Shown: in pieces, positions 5,354 to 7,019 of the stretch
Numbering within the stretch: position 1 is the first letter of the stretch
How the letters are laid out: the number at the start of each line of letters is the position of its first letter
From: Methanobacteriota archaeon
GTDB taxonomy: Archaea; Thermoplasmatota; Thermoplasmata; RBG-16-68-12
Length of the DNA: 7,019 bases
Assembly: GCA_005878415.1 (NCBI GenBank)
Contig: VBMM01000077.1
Coordinates: forward strand, 1 to 7,019
Direction of reading: 5' to 3'
Translations under genes and position numbers: made by a program
The notes under the pieces: model-generated
What the model saw: the letters and a program-made list of their open reading frames with translations, nothing else
What the model was told of the DNA's origin: nothing
The model's database searches: none

Positions 5354-5378
5354 AGTGGACCGGGTGGGATTTGAACCC
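5354..5378 (-). repeat. Right direct repeat: 3' end of the intact tRNA-Ala gene (att-like)
   Basis: The 3' end of tRNA-Ala (T-loop, T-stem strand, acceptor strand, discriminator) plus two flanking bases, repeated at 4252-4276 with one mismatch. The uninterrupted core is GTGGGATTTGAACCC on the plus strand (5364-5378 and 4262-4276). Confidence 0.75.
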
Positions 5379-5428
5379 ACGGCCTCTACCATGCCAAGAT
5401 AGCGATCTTCCAGCTGATCTACCGGCCC
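5356..5428 (-). tRNA. tRNA-Ala (anticodon GGC)
   Basis: The 73 bases fold as a complete cloverleaf with no intron: acceptor GGGCCGG with CCGGTCC; D-stem GATC with GATC; anticodon stem CTATC with GGTAG around loop TTGGCAT (anticodon GGC, reads GCC); five-base variable region AGGCC; T-stem GTGGG with CCCAC around TTCAAAT; discriminator A. The G3-U70 wobble pair, the main alanine identity element, is present. CCA is not encoded. The 3' end faces the fic gene and lacks a nearby T-run. Confidence 0.95.
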
Positions 5429-5453
5429 GCGAGCGCCGAGTACATTGCCTTTC

Positions 5454-5462
5454 GTATTAAGG
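5454..5462 (-). promoter_or_regulatory. TATA box of tRNA-Ala
   Basis: CCTTAATAC on the minus strand, centred about 30 bases upstream of the mature 5' end, the normal place for an archaeal tRNA promoter with a leader of a few bases. Confidence 0.55.
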
Positions 5463-5495
5463 TTTCCCGGCTCGCTGTCTCCCGTGTTTGGTCGG

Positions 5496-6077
5496 CTACG
5501 GAGCAATCCGCCTCCGCATCAGGACTCCGCTCGTCCCTAGCGGAGCGACGGTCTTGAAACCCTCTCGTCGGAACATGCCGAGGGTGCCGAACCACCGCCA
5601 TTCCGGGACCGCGGCCATCTTCTCCGACACCACGGGAAACGCCTCGACGGTCCCGCCTCCCTGTCTCCGGATTGAATCGAGTGCGGCGTGCAGCGCGAAC
5701 TTCGCGACTCCCTTCCCTCGATGGCTCCTCGCCACGAAGAAGCAGGTGATTCGCCACAGCGTCTCCGTGTTGTCGGGCGCGGCCGCCTCGCGGTACGTGC
5801 GTCGCGCGTCGATTCTCGGGAGTTCCTCCCGCCTCCCATATTGACACCAACCGATCGGGGTCTTGCCGTCGTAGACGAGGACCGCATGGGAGCGCCTCTC
5901 TCGGACGAGTCCCTCCTTATCCTTTCGATTCAGCGCGCTCCGTTGTCCCGCCGACAGCCTGCGCCCGACGGGCCTCGGCCGCTGGTAGAAGATGCACCAG
6001 CATTCCCCCTGCTGGACCGCGAGCGCCGCGAAATCGCGGAAGGTTCGCGGGCTCAGCTCTCGCGTGATGTACGCCAT
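5496..6077 (-). CDS. GNAT family N-acetyltransferase
   Basis: A 193-residue protein with the GNAT fold. The acetyl-CoA pyrophosphate loop is RSHRGKGVA (117-125), following a strand TLWRITCFFV (about 106-115) as in motif A of the family. Upstream, AVLVYDGKTPIGWCQYG (65-81) is the central beta-hairpin. Near the C-terminus, WFGTLGMFRREGFKTVA (162-178) is the usual motif B region ending in a GF turn. The N-terminal part with CWCIFYQR (26-33) and ELPRID (85-90) places it in a common bacterial and archaeal subfamily of unknown substrate. The ATG at 6077 has AGGAGG 9 bases upstream. The gene follows purF on the same strand after 57 bases, so co-transcription is possible, although a dyad lies between them. 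Confidence 0.85.
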   Translation of the reverse strand: MAYITRELSPRTFRDFAALAVQQGECWCIFYQRPRPVGRRLSAGQRSALNRKDKEGLVRERRSHAVLVYDGKTPIGWCQYGRREELPRIDARRTYREAAAPDNTETLWRITCFFVARSHRGKGVAKFALHAALDSIRRQGGGTVEAFPVVSEKMAAVPEWRWFGTLGMFRREGFKTVAPLGTSGVLMRRRIAP

Positions 6078-6086
6078 CGCCGTCCG

Positions 6087-6092
6087 CCTCCT
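6087..6092 (-). promoter_or_regulatory. Shine-Dalgarno motif of the GNAT gene
   Basis: AGGAGG on the minus strand, 9 bases before ATG 6077; it supports that start. Confidence 0.6.
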
Positions 6093-6110
6093 AACGTGCC
6101 GGGCGATGCA

Positions 6111-6126
6111 CGGGACCGTGGTCCCG
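6111..6126. other. 16-bp dyad between purF and the GNAT gene
   Basis: CGGGACC (6111-6117) and GGTCCCG (6120-6126) form perfect inverted arms around two bases. As RNA it would be a 6-bp GC-rich hairpin with a four-base loop just after the purF stop codon. It could stabilise the purF 3' end, lower read-through, or be an operator for the GNAT gene. There is no T-run beside it. Confidence 0.45.
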
Positions 6127-6134
6127 GAAGGACA

Positions 6135-7019
6135 TCAGGCCGCCGCCTTCGCCTTCTTCTCCGGCGGCTTCCTCACGGACTCCGCGAACATCTCCAGCGG
6201 CTTCTCCCGCCGAAGTTTCTCCCCAGGAATCGGAACGGGGTACTCGCCGACGAGGCAACCGAGGCAGACGTCATCCCGTGAGTGCTTGAGCGCCGCGATG
6301 AGTCCCTTGAGGGACAGGTATCCGAGCGAATCCGCGGTGATGAACTCGGCGACCTCCGATGGAGTCTTCTGATTCGCGATGAACTGATCCCGCGTCTTCA
6401 TGTCGATACCGAGGTAGCATGGGAATCGGATCGGCGGGCAGCCGATGCGCACGTGGACCTCCTTCGCGCCGGCTTGCCGCAGGATCTGGACGATCTTGCG
6501 GATCGTCGTGCCCCGGACGATGGAATCGTCGATCAGGACGATCCGCTTGTTCTTCACCGCCGATCGGATGGGGTTCAACTTGAGCATGACGCCAATCTCG
6601 CGGTCCTGCTGGTCCGGCATGATGAACGTGCGCTCGATGTACCGGTTCTTGATCAGCCCTTCGACGACCGGAAGTCCTGCGACCTGCGCGTAGCCCTGCG
6701 CCTGCGCGCGGCCCGACTCGGGCACCGGGACGATGATGTCGGCTTCGACCGGATACTCCTTCGCGAGCTGCTCGCCGATCTTCACGCGGGCGTCGTACAC
6801 GAGCCGCTCGTCGAGGACGCTGTCCGGCCGCGCGAAGTAGACCCACTCGAACATGCAGTGTGCGGTGTGGTTCGGATGCGGGAGACGCATCGACTCGAAG
6901 CCGTCAGGCCGCAGTTCGACGATCTCCCCCGGCTTCAGGTCCCGGATGAACTTCAACCCGAGCGCATCGAACACGACGCTCTCCGACGCGATCATCATAC
7001 GGCCGTTCCCCTCCCCGAT
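6135..7019 (-). CDS. purF: Amidophosphoribosyltransferase (PurF), C-terminal part, cut by right edge
   Basis: PurF makes 5-phosphoribosylamine from PRPP and glutamine, the first step of purine synthesis. The reading frame stays open to the right edge, so 294 residues are visible and the N-terminal glutaminase domain, with its catalytic Cys, is mostly outside. The visible part starts near the end of that domain (IASESVVFDALG, PGEIVEL) and holds the whole phosphoribosyltransferase domain, including the PRPP loop VLIDDSIVRGTT. Cysteines at the places of the four [4Fe-4S] ligands of Bacillus PurF are present: in AHCMFEW, in RFPCYLGID and in CLGC near the end, so a cluster-bearing form is likely. 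The tail is Lys/Ala/Pro-rich. The internal ATG at 6998 is not the start, because conserved sequence crosses it. Confidence 0.95.
   Translation of the reverse strand: MGEGNGRMMIASESVVFDALGLKFIRDLKPGEIVELRPDGFESMRLPHPNHTAHCMFEWVYFARPDSVLDERLVYDARVKIGEQLAKEYPVEADIIVPVPESGRAQAQGYAQVAGLPVVEGLIKNRYIERTFIMPDQQDREIGVMLKLNPIRSAVKNKRIVLIDDSIVRGTTIRKIVQILRQAGAKEVHVRIGCPPIRFPCYLGIDMKTRDQFIANQKTPSEVAEFITADSLGYLSLKGLIAALKHSRDDVCLGCLVGEYPVPIPGEKLRREKPLEMFAESVRKPPEKKAKAAA

Larger units (their letters stand above)
4252..5378. mobile_element. Putative tRNA-Ala-associated inserted segment carrying fic, bounded by 25-bp direct repeats
   Basis: The segment is bounded by two direct copies of a tRNA-Ala 3' end, at 4252-4276 and 5354-5378. 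Inside are the fic promoter array and the fic gene. The tRNA at the right is intact, and the left copy is only a 3' fragment followed by a TTTT tract on the tRNA strand, as expected when an element enters at a tRNA 3' end and displaces the native end. No integrase, relaxase or transposase is present, so it would be a decayed remnant, a minimal element moved in trans, or a rearrangement. An alternative is an old tRNA duplication that decayed on one side. Confidence 0.5.

Noticed and set aside
5688..6281. Open frame on the plus strand across the GNAT and purF ends
   Set aside because: It crosses the end of one well-supported gene, most of another and their spacer, and is Arg/Pro-rich without motifs.

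Overview
This is a GC-rich window, most likely from an archaeon. TATA-like boxes sit about 25-30 bases upstream of genes (clearest before tag-like, fic, the small membrane protein and the tRNA). The one intact tRNA gene has no encoded CCA. The flavoprotein and the short Tag-like glycosylase resemble archaeal versions as I remember them. A GC-rich member of Thermoplasmatota would fit, but that is an inference and no marker here fixes it.

Layout, left to right. (1) The 5' end of a dienelactone-hydrolase-like gene (minus) runs off the left edge. (2) Divergent from it is an AlkZ/YcaQ-like winged-helix (HTH_42) protein (plus). (3) Next comes a small uncharacterised membrane protein (plus) with its own TATA box. 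(4) Then an FAD/NAD(P) disulfide reductase of the dihydrolipoamide dehydrogenase type (plus). (5) Convergent with it is a short 3-methyladenine DNA glycosylase I-like (Tag) gene (minus), with a TATA box placed for a leaderless or near-leaderless transcript. (6) A segment follows that opens with a stranded 3' fragment of a tRNA-Ala gene, carries a class II Fic gene (plus) behind a promoter full of repeated CCGATA half-sites, and closes at the 3' end of an intact tRNA-Ala(GGC) gene (minus). (7) A GNAT acetyltransferase (minus) follows. (8) The window ends in the C-terminal phosphoribosyltransferase half of PurF (minus), cut by the right edge.

The part most worth attention is 4249-5428. The last ~23 bases of the tRNA-Ala gene plus 2 flanking bases are present twice in the same orientation, 1,102 bp apart (24 of 25 identical). 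The fic gene is the only gene between the copies. The geometry is that of an element inserted at a tRNA 3' end: the intact tRNA is at one end, and the displaced original 3' end, still followed by a TTTT tract, is at the other. No integrase is present, so it is either a decayed remnant or a minimal element. The fic promoter carries seven copies of the hexamer CCGATA/TATCGG in 84 bp, including a perfect 14-bp palindrome over the TATA box, and the Fic protein ends in a helix-turn-helix-like domain. A self-regulated AMPylation module inserted at a tRNA gene is a reasonable, testable reading.

The remaining genes look like ordinary chromosomal housekeeping or metabolic genes. They include two unrelated candidate alkyl-base glycosylase families with changes at key family residues.
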